Of a DNA stretch of 64,000 bases, positions 8,119 through 17,118 are shown one piece after another. The notes beneath the pieces are model-generated. The model made no database searches, was not told the DNA's origin, and saw only the letters and a list, made by a program, of their open reading frames with translations. A program made the position numbers and the translations under genes. The DNA comes from an uncultured Desulfobulbus sp. Its GTDB lineage: Bacteria > Desulfobacterota > Desulfobulbia > Desulfobulbales > Desulfobulbaceae. The stretch lies in assembly GCF_963665445.1 (NCBI RefSeq), contig NZ_OY762276.1, forward strand, positions 4,954,601 through 5,018,600, written 5' to 3'. Numbering within the stretch: the stretch's first letter is position 1; every line of letters begins with the position of its first letter.

Positions 8119-9510
8119 ATGACGGATAGCGTGCAGGAGATTCCCTTGGAGCCACAAAACCTACCGGCTGTCGAGGCGAGGGTTATTCCCGAATCGGAGC
8201 ATCCTATTCGGGAAAATCTGCTCGATCGTGAGGCCCTGAAGGTGCTGTATCGTCTCCGTGATGCCGGTTTCAAGGGGTACCTGGTCGGCGGTGGCGTTCG
8301 CGATCTGTATCTGGGGCGTACGCCCAAAGACTTTGACATCTCCACCGATGCCCGTCCGGGGCAACTGCGGCAGCTGTTCCGCAACAGCCGCACCATAGGC
8401 CGCCGGTTTCGCCTGGTCCAGGTTTTCTTTCGTGGCAACAAGATCATCGAGGTCTCCACCCTGCGGTCAAGCAGTGAATTCGATATCAAGGGCGATGATG
8501 CGGTTCTGCCCTCGAACAACACCTTCGGCACCTTGGAGGAAGATGCCTTTCGCCGTGATCTGACGATCAACTCCCTCTTCTATGAGATCGAAAATCATAC
8601 CATCATCGATTACACCGGTGGGGTGAGCGATCTTGACCAGGGGATCATTCGCGTGGTGGGCGATCCGGACCGGCGTTTTACCCGTGATCCGGTGCGGATG
8701 ATGCGGGTCATCCGCCACTCGGCCCGGACCGGGTTCACCATTGAGGAGGCAACGCTGGCCGCGGTCCGAGATCATCGCGACAAGCTGCAGCTCTGCCCGC
8801 CTTCGCGTATTCGTGACGAGGTGCTCAAGGATCTGCAATCCGGCGCCAGCCTGGCCTGGGCAAAGCTCTGCCTGGAGTCCTCCCTGTGGGACGCCTTGTT
8901 TCCCCTGTACACGGAATATCTCGAGGGAGAGAACGGGGAACAGGTTCGGGACGAACTGTTGCGGGGCTTCTCGGTCCTTGACCGGCTCCATCAGAAGGGA
9001 GGCAGCGAAAACAACATCAAGGTTCCGGAGTCTTTTCTCCTGGCAACGCTCCTTCTCCCCTGGGCCTGCGAACGCTACAAGCTGCCGGAGACCAATGCGC
9101 GCGGTCAGGGATTTCATCGCCTGTCGCGAAAAATCCGGGAGGATGTGGACCGGTGTTTCGGCGAGCCGTTCAACATTCAGCGTATGGCCAAGGAGTCGAT
9201 GACCACTTTGTTGATCAATCTCTCAACGTTTCACCATACCCGCAGCCAGGGGGGCGATCCCAAATGGCTGAAAAAGAAGAGCTATTATACGGACTGCTCC
9301 CGTTTTTACGATTTCTACCTAGAGATGCAGGGGATCGAAGCGGTGAAGCCGGAGGGATTTGTGGTTGAGCCGCCTGCGGAGGAGACCATGGAGGTGATCA
9401 GCATCCCCGGCGGCAATGGCGACTCGGGGGCACGTGGCCGACGCGGGGTCAATCCCGCCTTCAGCAGTAAAAAGCAGGGCGTATTCGGCTTGCGTAAGGT
9501 TCGGGAATAG
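8119..9510 (+). CDS. pcnB: Poly(A) polymerase PcnB (class II nucleotidyltransferase)
   Basis: This 463-residue protein adds 3' poly(A) tails to RNA, promoting decay. The nucleotidyltransferase core shows GGGVRDLYLG at residues 57-66 and the metal-binding acidic pair Asp71 and Asp73 in DFDIS. The segment IGRRFRLVQVFF matches the poly(A)-polymerase signature that separates PcnB from CCA-adding enzymes. RRDLTINSL and the RRFTRDPVRMMR region that follows are also typical. The C-terminal tail (about residues 425-463) is rich in Gly and basic residues, as often seen in RNA-binding tails of PcnB. A tRNA nucleotidyltransferase is the alternative but is less likely given the signature. Confidence 0.88.
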   Translation: MTDSVQEIPLEPQNLPAVEARVIPESEHPIRENLLDREALKVLYRLRDAGFKGYLVGGGVRDLYLGRTPKDFDISTDARPGQLRQLFRNSRTIGRRFRLVQVFFRGNKIIEVSTLRSSSEFDIKGDDAVLPSNNTFGTLEEDAFRRDLTINSLFYEIENHTIIDYTGGVSDLDQGIIRVVGDPDRRFTRDPVRMMRVIRHSARTGFTIEEATLAAVRDHRDKLQLCPPSRIRDEVLKDLQSGASLAWAKLCLESSLWDALFPLYTEYLEGENGEQVRDELLRGFSVLDRLHQKGGSENNIKVPESFLLATLLLPWACERYKLPETNARGQGFHRLSRKIREDVDRCFGEPFNIQRMAKESMTTLLINLSTFHHTRSQGGDPKWLKKKSYYTDCSRFYDFYLEMQGIEAVKPEGFVVEPPAEETMEVISIPGGNGDSGARGRRGVNPAFSSKKQGVFGLRKVRE

Positions 9511-9519
9511 TTGCGCGCC

Positions 9520-9529
9520 GGGGGGGGGG
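9520..9529 (+). repeat. Ten-base G homopolymer between pcnB and the EEP gene
   Basis: A run of ten G residues lies 9 bases after the pcnB stop codon and 4 bases before the TTG start of the next gene. It is placed where a Shine-Dalgarno sequence would be, and it is the longest G tract noticed in the window. Length change by slippage here could alter translation initiation; alternatively the run length may be a sequencing artefact. Confidence 0.6.
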
Positions 9530-9533
9530 TCGC

Positions 9534-10274
9534 TTGCGCTTTTTACTCTACAACATTCGCTATGCAACAGGGAACGGGCATCGGTTTCATTTTCCCTTTC
9601 CCTATGCGGGCTATCTGCGTCCATCCCATACGACCCTGCAGCAGATCTTGGACTTTATCCATTCCGTCCAGCCCGACATCATCGGCCTGGTGGAGGTCGA
9701 CGGCGGCTCTTTCCGCACCGGACAGATGTGCCAGGCGGAGATGATCGCCCAAAACCTTGGATTTCATCACGTGATCGAAACCAAGTATGCTTCAACCGCC
9801 ATGGTCAAGCGGTTGCCGTTGTTAAAGACCCAGGGCAATGCAGTCCTGACCCGAATGCCAATCATCAGTCACCGGTTCCACTACTTCGATGAGGGGGTGA
9901 AACGGCTGGTGATTCAAGTCTGCACCGAGCAGTTGACCATCTTCCTGGTGCATCTCTCCCTGACCTACCGCAATCGTCAGTACCAGTTGGAGCGGCTCTA
10001 TAAACTCATCCGCCAGGTGGATCGTCCGATGATCCTTGCCGGCGATTTCAACGTTCTCTGGGGAGGGCGCGAGTTGGAACTGTTCCTCGGGGCCACCGGT
10101 TTGGTCAGCGCCAATCCCGAAAAAAAACCCTCCCACCCCAGTCGAGCTCCCACGCGGGAGTTGGATTTTATCCTCCACAGCCCGGAGCTGCGAGTGACCA
10201 ACTTTCAGATTCCTCCGGTCACCTTTTCAGATCATGCACCGTTGATCTGCGATTTCGAGTTCGCCCCTTTTTGA
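9534..10274 (+). CDS. Endonuclease/exonuclease/phosphatase (EEP) family hydrolase
   Basis: This 246-residue protein has the complete Mg2+-dependent EEP catalytic set: the N-terminal strand MRFLLYNIRY with Asn7, the metal-binding Glu in GLVEVDGG, the HLSLTYRNRQ histidine region, Asp-Phe-Asn in LAGDFNVLWGG, and the C-terminal SDHAPLICDFEF with the catalytic Asp-His pair. The family includes DNA exonucleases, sphingomyelinase-like and phosphoinositide phosphatases, so the substrate is unknown. There is no signal peptide. The start is a TTG that fits the family N-terminus exactly; no better ATG exists in frame. It is convergent with pgeF, whose stop is 11 bp away. Confidence 0.82.
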   Translation: MRFLLYNIRYATGNGHRFHFPFPYAGYLRPSHTTLQQILDFIHSVQPDIIGLVEVDGGSFRTGQMCQAEMIAQNLGFHHVIETKYASTAMVKRLPLLKTQGNAVLTRMPIISHRFHYFDEGVKRLVIQVCTEQLTIFLVHLSLTYRNRQYQLERLYKLIRQVDRPMILAGDFNVLWGGRELELFLGATGLVSANPEKKPSHPSRAPTRELDFILHSPELRVTNFQIPPVTFSDHAPLICDFEFAPF

Positions 10275-10284
10275 GTTCAAGCGG

Positions 10285-11031
10285 TTACAAACCAATAATC
10301 GAGCCGTTTCTGCCGGTGATGCCGTCAGCCGTGTGCACGGCCCTGCGGTAGGAGAAGAACTGCTCGCTGCAGCGTGTGCAGATACCTGCAACATCTATGG
10401 ATGTCCCGTTCAGGCCTGCCTCACACAGCTGGTCCCGGCTGATCGCCCAGAAATCAAAATAGGTCGGGCGGACCTGGTAGGCATGCATCCACTGCGGCAA
10501 CTCTTTGCGAAAATTTTTGAATTCCGCGCAGCAGGGGCCAAGAGAAGGACTGATCACCGCCCTGAGCCATTGCGGATCCACGCCGTAGTCGTCTTTCATC
10601 CGGGATATGGTTTTGCCGATGATCCCCTGGACGCTGCCGCGCCAGCCGCAGTGAATGGCGGCCACCACCTTGGCCCTCGGCTCCCAGAGGAGAATCGCCT
10701 GACAGTCTGCCTGCTGGATCAAAAGACCCGTGCTGGGCAGGTCGCTGATGATCGCATCATAGCCCTCGGGTTCGCTCTTTGTATGTCCTTTTTGCGCCGC
10801 GAGAATCTGGTCTCCATGAACCTGTTTGACCGAGATGAGGTCCGTGAGTTTAAGCGCCTGCAGGGCTCGGCGGCGATTGTTGTCCACGTTTGCCTGCGCA
10901 TCCCCGGTATAATAACTTACATTGAGGGAGGCATAAGGGGGCGGGCTCACTCCTTCCAGGGAGGTGAAGCACCCATGGGGAACGGGAATGAGGGAACTTG
11001 TAAAGAAGGGGAAGAAGCTTTGCAATTGCAT
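10285..11031 (-). CDS. pgeF: Purine nucleoside phosphorylase / laccase-domain protein (YfiH, PgeF)
   Basis: This 248-residue protein belongs to the multicopper polyphenol oxidase (YfiH/COG1496) family, whose members act as purine nucleoside phosphorylases or adenosine deaminases and in E. coli as the peptidoglycan-editing factor PgeF. All conserved metal-site blocks are present: VKQVHGDQI, QQADCQAIL, AIHCGWRGSV, SPSLGPCC and the C-terminal CTRCSEQFFSYRR. The ATG at 11031 was chosen; the frame stays open two codons further to a TTG. Which activity applies cannot be told from sequence. It lies downstream of the DUF3373 gene, separated by a terminator, and is convergent with the EEP gene. Confidence 0.87.
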   Translation of the reverse strand: MQLQSFFPFFTSSLIPVPHGCFTSLEGVSPPPYASLNVSYYTGDAQANVDNNRRRALQALKLTDLISVKQVHGDQILAAQKGHTKSEPEGYDAIISDLPSTGLLIQQADCQAILLWEPRAKVVAAIHCGWRGSVQGIIGKTISRMKDDYGVDPQWLRAVISPSLGPCCAEFKNFRKELPQWMHAYQVRPTYFDFWAISRDQLCEAGLNGTSIDVAGICTRCSEQFFSYRRAVHTADGITGRNGSIIGL

Positions 11032-11042
11032 GGGCAATGGTC

Positions 11043-11075
11043 CAAAAAAATGGGGAAAGCCAAACGACTTTCCCC
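11043..11075 (-). terminator. Rho-independent terminator of the DUF3373 gene
   Basis: GGGGAAAG at 11052-11059 pairs with CTTTCCCC at 11068-11075 around an 8-nt loop. On the reverse strand the stem is followed by seven T residues (A run 11044-11050). It begins 30 bp beyond the stop codon of the porin-like gene and overlaps the pgeF leader. Confidence 0.82.
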
Positions 11076-11104
11076 TTGGATGACAGGTGTGTGATGAACA
11101 GTAA

Positions 11105-12592
11105 TTAAAAGTACGCCTCGAAGGTCAGATAGACCTGGTTGGCACTTTCAACCGGGTTCATGCCCATAGCCTGCAGTTTAGCCTTTTCGCTGTCCAGGTC
11201 GTAGGGTTTCACGTTCCAATCGAATCCACCGGAATAGTTGTAGTCGTAGTACTGCCAGCCAAGACGGATAAAGGTCTGGGCGTATTTGGAAATTGCCTCT
11301 CCGGTGGGCAGGTCGTAGATCAGATACAACTCATAGGCGTTACCACGGGTTGCCAGCTTGGACATGTAGAGGTCATCATGCCCCGGTGAAAAGGAAACCC
11401 AGTATTGTGAACCGTAGTTGTATTCAGCCCCGAGCTTGAGGCCAAGGTTGTCGATGTCGTAGCGTATGCCCGCATAGACAGAATAGCCGTTTTCACTGCT
11501 GGTGTTTCTGGTCCCTGTTGTGTAATCGTTGAACATACCGTTGCTGTTCGGATCGCTTCGGCTCCAGCCGCCGGCAATGAAGTAGTTCAGGTTTTCCACC
11601 TTATCCATGTAAATTGCACTGGTGTGGTAGATGTTGCCCACGTTGACCTGATTTCCGTAGGCTGATGGGGCTCCATAATTAACCAGGTCGCTGGAAAAGG
11701 TCGGATAGTTGAAGAGGTTAAACGCTCCAAAGGACTGAATGTTCATGAAACGGTGACCTTGTTGCAAAACATCCCAATCGATTCCGGCGAAATCGGTATC
11801 GTCAATTGTCGGCCCTGAATCGTTCTGCAACCCATTTTCAAAACCCCGACCGTAGCAGAAACGAATTCGGCCTTCACCCAAGGCTTCAGCGCCCCAGTCA
11901 TAGCCATATCCCAAGGAGAGGCCATCAAAGGGATAGTCCATATACGCGATCGGGGTGGCCATGCGATCGGTACCCATGCGCAGATGTGCAGGAGGACCAT
12001 CCGAAGTGGGGCGGCGACCAATGGAAAACCAGATCGGAGCTCCGCCAATGTTGGTCCAGTTAACATAGGCGCGATCGACATAGAGTGCGCTATCCTCCGG
12101 AGTCCGGGTGGTGTTGCCGTCAAAAATGGGGAAACCACCTCCCAAGCCATCGGGGGTTGTCTGCATGCCCCAGGCCTTGTACATGGCAAGACGTCCCTTA
12201 AATTCCAGGTTTTCCGTTGCCTTGACCCGCATGTTGAGGCGAAGGCGATTGGTCATGATCGTATCATTTGATTGATCGCCTCCCGCAAACACGCTATCCG
12301 CATCGTAATAATCCCCGCGGGCTCGGAAATCGCCGTTGAACTGAAAACGGGCGGCCAGATCCCAGGATTCGGATTTTTCATCGAGCATTTCGTCGATATC
12401 CTCGACTTTGTCGCCGTACTCGGTGATCGTCTCGTTCTGTTGGGCCATCTGTGCCTTGAGCTCATCGAGCTGGCGTGAGAGCTCCTCTATCTTTCGCTCC
12501 AGGTCTGCATTGCTTTTTCCGCCACCGGCGGCTGCCATCGTGGGGAGAACCATCAGTCCCGCCAATGCCAGCATGGAAATGCGCTTTACCAT
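11105..12592 (-). CDS. DUF3373 family outer-membrane beta-barrel protein
   Basis: This is a 495-residue exported protein. The start at 12592 has an ideal AGGAGG 9 nt upstream; the frame extends 13 codons further but without a better site. Residues 1-23 form a signal peptide (VKRI, hydrophobic core, then AAA). Residues 26-70 form a Glu/Lys-rich coiled coil like the trimerising helix of some porins. The remainder is Gly/Tyr/Asp-rich with alternating beta strands and ends in a C-terminal Phe (FEAYF), the usual outer-membrane targeting signal. It resembles the DUF3373 family known from Desulfobacterota and Campylobacterota, function unproven. The AT-rich upstream region holds two direct copies of ACAGTAT (12691 and 12711). 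Confidence 0.8.
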   Translation of the reverse strand: MVKRISMLALAGLMVLPTMAAAGGGKSNADLERKIEELSRQLDELKAQMAQQNETITEYGDKVEDIDEMLDEKSESWDLAARFQFNGDFRARGDYYDADSVFAGGDQSNDTIMTNRLRLNMRVKATENLEFKGRLAMYKAWGMQTTPDGLGGGFPIFDGNTTRTPEDSALYVDRAYVNWTNIGGAPIWFSIGRRPTSDGPPAHLRMGTDRMATPIAYMDYPFDGLSLGYGYDWGAEALGEGRIRFCYGRGFENGLQNDSGPTIDDTDFAGIDWDVLQQGHRFMNIQSFGAFNLFNYPTFSSDLVNYGAPSAYGNQVNVGNIYHTSAIYMDKVENLNYFIAGGWSRSDPNSNGMFNDYTTGTRNTSSENGYSVYAGIRYDIDNLGLKLGAEYNYGSQYWVSFSPGHDDLYMSKLATRGNAYELYLIYDLPTGEAISKYAQTFIRLGWQYYDYNYSGGFDWNVKPYDLDSEKAKLQAMGMNPVESANQVYLTFEAYF

Positions 12593-12796
12593 ACCCCCTT
12601 CCTCCTTTCGGTTGAATCCCACTCCCTTCATTCAGCCAACTGATCTTCATCGCGCATGAAATTTTTTTAACTCTTCATTAACAATGAATCACAGTATTAT
12701 TCATAAAATGACAGTATCTTGTCTCTTTTTGAATGTCAATGAAAGGAGGGGAGGCGGGTAAAAAAAATTGTACTCAAGGGCGGGGTGAAAGCGGAG

Positions 12797-12828
12797 ACGC
12801 CGCCGGGCAGAAGTGTGTCCGGCGGCGT
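12797..12828 (-). terminator. Stem-loop after clpA (weak terminator)
   Basis: A perfect 10-bp GC-rich stem (12797-12806 with 12819-12828) lies 11 bp beyond the clpA stop. No T tract follows directly, so it may act as a transcript-end stabiliser rather than a full intrinsic terminator. Confidence 0.5.
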
Positions 12829-12839
12829 ATAGAGGCAGG

Positions 12840-15116
12840 TTATTTGTAGGAGAAGGTGGTCTTATCGTTTTTGCGACCAATTTTGACCGTGCCCCCCTTG
12901 GTGAGGTGGCCAAAGAGAATTTCCTCGGTAAGGACGTCGCCGATTTCCTTCATGATCAAGCGGCGCAGGGGGCGGGCGCCAAAGGCGGGCTCATAGCCCT
13001 CTTGGGCGAGCCATGTTCTCGCTGCCGGGCTGAGCGAGATTTCCACCTTCTTGCTCGCCAGCTGCTGCTGCAGTTCGCCGATCATCTTGTCCACCACTTT
13101 TTCCACCGTCTCCGGGCTGAGCGGGCCAAAGGTGATGGTGGCATCGAGGCGGTTGCGGAATTCAGGGGCAAACATGTTTTTCAGGGCCTTCTGCTCCTTG
13201 CCCTTGTTGTCCCCCAAAAAGCCGATGCTGCGTTCGCTCATCTCACGCGCGCCTGCATTGGTGGTCATGATCAGGATCACGTTGCGGAAATCCGCGCGAC
13301 GCCCTGCATTATCGGTCAAGGTCGAGTGATCCATGACCTGCAGCAGGATGGAGAAGACATCGGGATGCGCCTTTTCGATCTCATCCAAGAGGAGCACTGT
13401 GTAGGGGTGCTTGCGGATGGCATCGGTGAGCAGACCGCCCTGGTCAAAGCCGATGTAGCCGGGAGGCGCGCCGATCAAACGAGCCACCGCATGCTTCTCC
13501 ATATACTCGCTCATGTCGAAACGTTCAAAGTTGACGGAAAGCGACGCCGCTAACTGCCGGCCCACCTCGGTCTTGCCGACACCGGTCGGACCGGCAAAGA
13601 GGAAGGAGCCGGTGGGCGCCTGGGGATTGCCCAAGCCCGCCCGCGAGCGTTTGACCGCCTTGACCAGCGCCTCGATCGCCGGATCCTGGCCAAAGATAAC
13701 CGATTTGAGACTCTCATCCAGGTGGAGCAGGTCGTTGAGGTCGGTTCCCGATTTACTGTTCACCGGCACCCGCGCAATCTTGGAGACGATCTGCTCCACG
13801 TCACGCACACCGATGGTCCGCCCGGTTTTCCCGTTGAGACGGAAAAAGGCCCCGACCTCATCCATGACATCGATCGCCTTGTCCGGGAGGAACCGGTCGT
13901 TGATGTAGCGGTAGGCCAACTCCGCGGTGGCATCGATGGCCGCCTTGCTGTAGCGGATGTTGTGATGCTCTTCATAACGGGACTGCAGCCCTCGAAGAAT
14001 ACGGCAGGTATCACTGACCGACGGCTCGTCGATGTCGATTTTTTGAAATCGTCGCGACAGGGCCCGATCTTTTTCGATGTGATTTTTGTACTCTTCATAG
14101 GTGGTGGAGCCGATACAGCGGATCGTGCCCGACTGCAGGGCCGGCTTGAGCAGGTTGGAGGCATCCATGGAGCCGCCGCTGGTCGCACCCGCACCGATGA
14201 TGGTGTGCATCTCATCGATAAAGAGAATCGCCTTGTCCTTCTTCTCGATGGCAGAGACCACCTCCTTGAGCCGCTTTTCAAAATCGCCCCGATACTTGGT
14301 TCCGGCCACCAGGGTGCCGAGATCAAGCATGTAGATCTCCGCATCCTGGAGCAGATCCGGCACCAGCTTTTTGGGATCGGGCTTGGGCTCCTGACGGGCA
14401 ACCGTATCCTCGTAAATCCGCAGGGCCAACCCTTCGGCCATGGCCGTTTTGCCCACACCGGGTTCGCCGACCAGGAGTGGATTGTTTTTCTTGCGTCGGC
14501 AAAGGACCTGCATCATCCGGTGCAGTTCATGATCCCGACCGATCAGCGGATCGATGCCCCCTTCAGCCGCACGTTTGGCAAAGTTTACCGTGAACTCGTC
14601 CAGGGCATCAGAGGGCTTGTCCTGCCGTTTCTTGGAAGGCTGTTGCTGTCCTCCGGGCGGGGGCTGGCGGTACGGCTCTTTTTGCAGGTATTCGGGCAGC
14701 CCGTGGGAGATGTATTCCACCACCTCCATGCGACCGACGCCCTCGCTGCCGAGAAAGTAGACCGCGTGCGAATCGGGCTCGGTAAAGATGGAAACGAGTA
14801 CGTCTCCGGTATCGACCTGTTTTTTGCCGCAACTCTGCACATGACTGACCGCACGCTGCAGAACTCGATTAAAGGCAACGGTCTGCGCGGGTTCGCCATC
14901 GATCTCCTTCATGATCGGCATGCCGGACTCAAAGAAGCGTTCCAGCCGTTCCTTGATATTCTGATTGTTGCCACCGCATTTATCGATGATGTGGCGGGCA
15001 AGATCGTCGTGCAGCAAACCGTAGAGCATATGCTCGACTGTCACGTACTCGTGACGATGGTTTTTTGCTTCTTTGATCGCTTTTATCAGGGCAAGTTCCA
15101 GTTCTTTACTCAACAT
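12840..15116 (-). CDS. clpA: ATP-dependent Clp protease ATP-binding subunit ClpA
   Basis: This 758-residue AAA+ unfoldase should feed substrates to ClpP. It has the ClpA-type N-domain (residues 1-145, starting [14 protein letters not shown]), two AAA+ modules with Walker A boxes GEPGVGKT and GPTGVGKT, and an IGF loop (RSIGFLGD), the ClpP-docking tripeptide. The middle region is short, so it is not ClpB. clpS lies 121 bp upstream on the same strand, the usual clpS-clpA arrangement. With Bpt at 2.8 kb it completes the recognition and unfolding steps of the N-degron pathway; clpP is not in the window. Confidence 0.96.
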   Translation of the reverse strand: MLSKELELALIKAIKEAKNHRHEYVTVEHMLYGLLHDDLARHIIDKCGGNNQNIKERLERFFESGMPIMKEIDGEPAQTVAFNRVLQRAVSHVQSCGKKQVDTGDVLVSIFTEPDSHAVYFLGSEGVGRMEVVEYISHGLPEYLQKEPYRQPPPGGQQQPSKKRQDKPSDALDEFTVNFAKRAAEGGIDPLIGRDHELHRMMQVLCRRKKNNPLLVGEPGVGKTAMAEGLALRIYEDTVARQEPKPDPKKLVPDLLQDAEIYMLDLGTLVAGTKYRGDFEKRLKEVVSAIEKKDKAILFIDEMHTIIGAGATSGGSMDASNLLKPALQSGTIRCIGSTTYEEYKNHIEKDRALSRRFQKIDIDEPSVSDTCRILRGLQSRYEEHHNIRYSKAAIDATAELAYRYINDRFLPDKAIDVMDEVGAFFRLNGKTGRTIGVRDVEQIVSKIARVPVNSKSGTDLNDLLHLDESLKSVIFGQDPAIEALVKAVKRSRAGLGNPQAPTGSFLFAGPTGVGKTEVGRQLAASLSVNFERFDMSEYMEKHAVARLIGAPPGYIGFDQGGLLTDAIRKHPYTVLLLDEIEKAHPDVFSILLQVMDHSTLTDNAGRRADFRNVILIMTTNAGAREMSERSIGFLGDNKGKEQKALKNMFAPEFRNRLDATITFGPLSPETVEKVVDKMIGELQQQLASKKVEISLSPAARTWLAQEGYEPAFGARPLRRLIMKEIGDVLTEEILFGHLTKGGTVKIGRKNDKTTFSYK

Positions 15117-15237
15117 GATCTATTACCTCGTCGGGGAATCAAGACCCCCTTCAATCTTCGGATACCGGGGTAACCGTCGAGCAACCGTGTAACAATTTTC
15201 CCTCGTGCACGGTTGCCATCTAGCTGTACTGCCTGTT

Positions 15238-15555
15238 TCAACAATCCTTTTCCAAGGAACAGCGTAGCGGGAATTGGTGTTGCTTGGCCATCTGATGGAC
15301 AGTTGCCACTTTGGTCTCTGCAATTTCCCGGGTGTAGACACCTGCAATGCCAATGCCCTTGTGATGCACATTGAGCATGATACGGGTCGCCTCTTCGGTG
15401 TTTTTATGAAAAACCGTCTGCAGAATCATAACTACAAAATCCATGGTGGTGTAATCGTCGTTATGCAGCAGGACTTTGTACTGCGGCGGCTCCTGAAGTA
15501 CTTCACGATTGCTGCTTTCAATTTTTTCCTGAACAATGGAATCTTCTTTTGCCAT
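15238..15555 (-). CDS. clpS: ATP-dependent Clp protease adaptor ClpS
   Basis: This 105-residue adaptor binds N-degron residues and delivers substrates to the ClpA N-domain. The core carries the recognisable YKVLLHNDDYTTMDFVV segment, in which the Asn-Asp pair contacts the substrate alpha-amino group, and the HHKGIGIAGVYTREIAETK region with the conserved His. The ATG at 15555 was chosen; the frame opens four codons earlier at a TTG. A 20-residue acidic/polar N-terminal extension precedes the fold, as in E. coli ClpS. It probably heads the clpS-clpA operon. Confidence 0.93.
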   Translation of the reverse strand: MAKEDSIVQEKIESSNREVLQEPPQYKVLLHNDDYTTMDFVVMILQTVFHKNTEEATRIMLNVHHKGIGIAGVYTREIAETKVATVHQMAKQHQFPLRCSLEKDC

Positions 15556-15748
15556 GCTTCTACTCAATGGGGACTACACACTGCTCTCAAGAACGAGGCT
15601 ACCTAAAGGATATACGGTTTCTTGCAAGAAGCGTAAGGGAATATGTTGAAAATCGAGTGGCTTGGAGAGTACCACCATCGATAACTTCCGTCCATGTCAG
15701 TATTTTAATGCCCGTCGGTGATTTTGCAAGGCCGGTTGAATTTGCCCG

Positions 15749-17110
15749 TTACACTTTTGAGTTCGGTCGGTTCAGCATCGAGAACAGCAGATGTTGCAAA
15801 ACTGTCTCCGCTGCGACCGGAGAACCTTTGAGGCGCAACTCCGCCTTGAGGAGGAGCTGCAGCCAGTCTGTGAGGGTCGTCAGGGTAAAACCGGAGGCGG
15901 TTTTAAACTGCATGTACAGGGCAAAAGGATGGCCGCTGAGCTCTTTTTTCCACTGCTCTTTTTCTTTCAGTCGGACCAGGCAGGTATTTTGAAAGGCCGC
16001 GGCTGGCATGGATGGTTGAAAGCCGATTTCCGGTTGCTCCAGCAGGGCCCTGAACAGCATCAGGGTGCGGACATAGTTGCGCAGAGTGGCCACCACCGCC
16101 AGGGGGTGGATGCCGTTTTCCTGGAGGCGGGCACCGATTTGCATCGCCTGGGCAAGGTTTCCGGCGGACAGGGCCCCGGTCAGTTCAAAGAGCGCTTCCT
16201 GGCGGGTGCGGCCGACCAGGAGGTCGAGATCGTCGCGGTTGATCTGACGCCGCTCGCCGACATAGGTCATGACCTTGCGCAATTCCATGGCCACGGCCAC
16301 CGGATGGAATCCGACCCGTTCAAAAAGCAGGTCCATCAGACCGGGGGCCAGCGTTTTATCCTGCTCGGCAAGGGTTTGCTGCACCAGTTCCTGGAGCACG
16401 GCCTTCTGCACCTTCTGTGCCTTGGCGCCGCTTCCGGATTCAACGCTCAAGTCGACGATGGACTGCTCTTCCTTGAGATACTTGAACAGTTTTTTTCGCT
16501 TGTCGACATCCTCGGCCAGGAAGAGAAGGATGTTGGCCGGCGGCAGGCCCGACTTGAGGACGCTCATCAGGGCCTCGGCCGGATCGGTTGTCCCCGGTGA
16601 ACTGGATGCGCCTTGATTTTCGAGCAACAAGGGACCGGTCCAGTTGAGGTCGCCGCCGGGTTTGGCAAAGCCGAAGCACTGCTGCCATTCCCCGGCGCCC
16701 ATGGCTTGCAGATCGTTGTCCGAGGAAACGCTGAGCCCGCCGCTTTCGATGAAAGCCCGAAGCGTGCGAGCCGCCTGTTCCTGTTTTCCCGCGGCCTGAG
16801 CCTTCTGTGCCCGTTCCCAGATATTTTTGGCCACCTGCTTGGAGTGAAACAGGCGGGTGTCCACCACCCGATAGATCTGGCGGCCCGGAAGCAGACTGTA
16901 GCCGCGGACTTTGGCCAGGGTGGTCGTGCTGTCTTCCCGGTCGCCGTCTATGGCATGGACCGTGCCGCCGTTTTTTAGCAAGACCTGTTCCAACTGCTCC
17001 ACTGCATTTCGGCACAGGTACCGTTCGCCAAAGAACAGGTAGACCTGCGTGGGCGCGGAGCCTGCCTGCTTGAGAAGGTCAGGCAGGCTGTCGCGGCTGT
17101 AAAGCGGCAT
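15749..17110 (-). CDS. holA: DNA polymerase III subunit delta HolA
   Basis: This 453-residue protein matches the clamp-loader delta subunit, which opens the beta clamp. The N-terminal domain begins SRDSLPDLLKQ and QVYLFFGERYLC, the usual DNA pol III delta opening. The C-terminal helical collar includes MELRKVMTYVGE and the FELTGALSAGNLAQAMQ segment. It is about 100 residues longer than E. coli HolA (343); the extra sequence lies around residues 100-190 and is rich in Ala, Gln and Ser-Gly, so it is probably a flexible insertion. The next upstream gene, of unknown function, ends only 8 bp before it, suggesting co-transcription. Confidence 0.85.
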   Translation of the reverse strand: MPLYSRDSLPDLLKQAGSAPTQVYLFFGERYLCRNAVEQLEQVLLKNGGTVHAIDGDREDSTTTLAKVRGYSLLPGRQIYRVVDTRLFHSKQVAKNIWERAQKAQAAGKQEQAARTLRAFIESGGLSVSSDNDLQAMGAGEWQQCFGFAKPGGDLNWTGPLLLENQGASSSPGTTDPAEALMSVLKSGLPPANILLFLAEDVDKRKKLFKYLKEEQSIVDLSVESGSGAKAQKVQKAVLQELVQQTLAEQDKTLAPGLMDLLFERVGFHPVAVAMELRKVMTYVGERRQINRDDLDLLVGRTRQEALFELTGALSAGNLAQAMQIGARLQENGIHPLAVVATLRNYVRTLMLFRALLEQPEIGFQPSMPAAAFQNTCLVRLKEKEQWKKELSGHPFALYMQFKTASGFTLTTLTDWLQLLLKAELRLKGSPVAAETVLQHLLFSMLNRPNSKV

Positions 17111-17118
17111 AAACGTGC

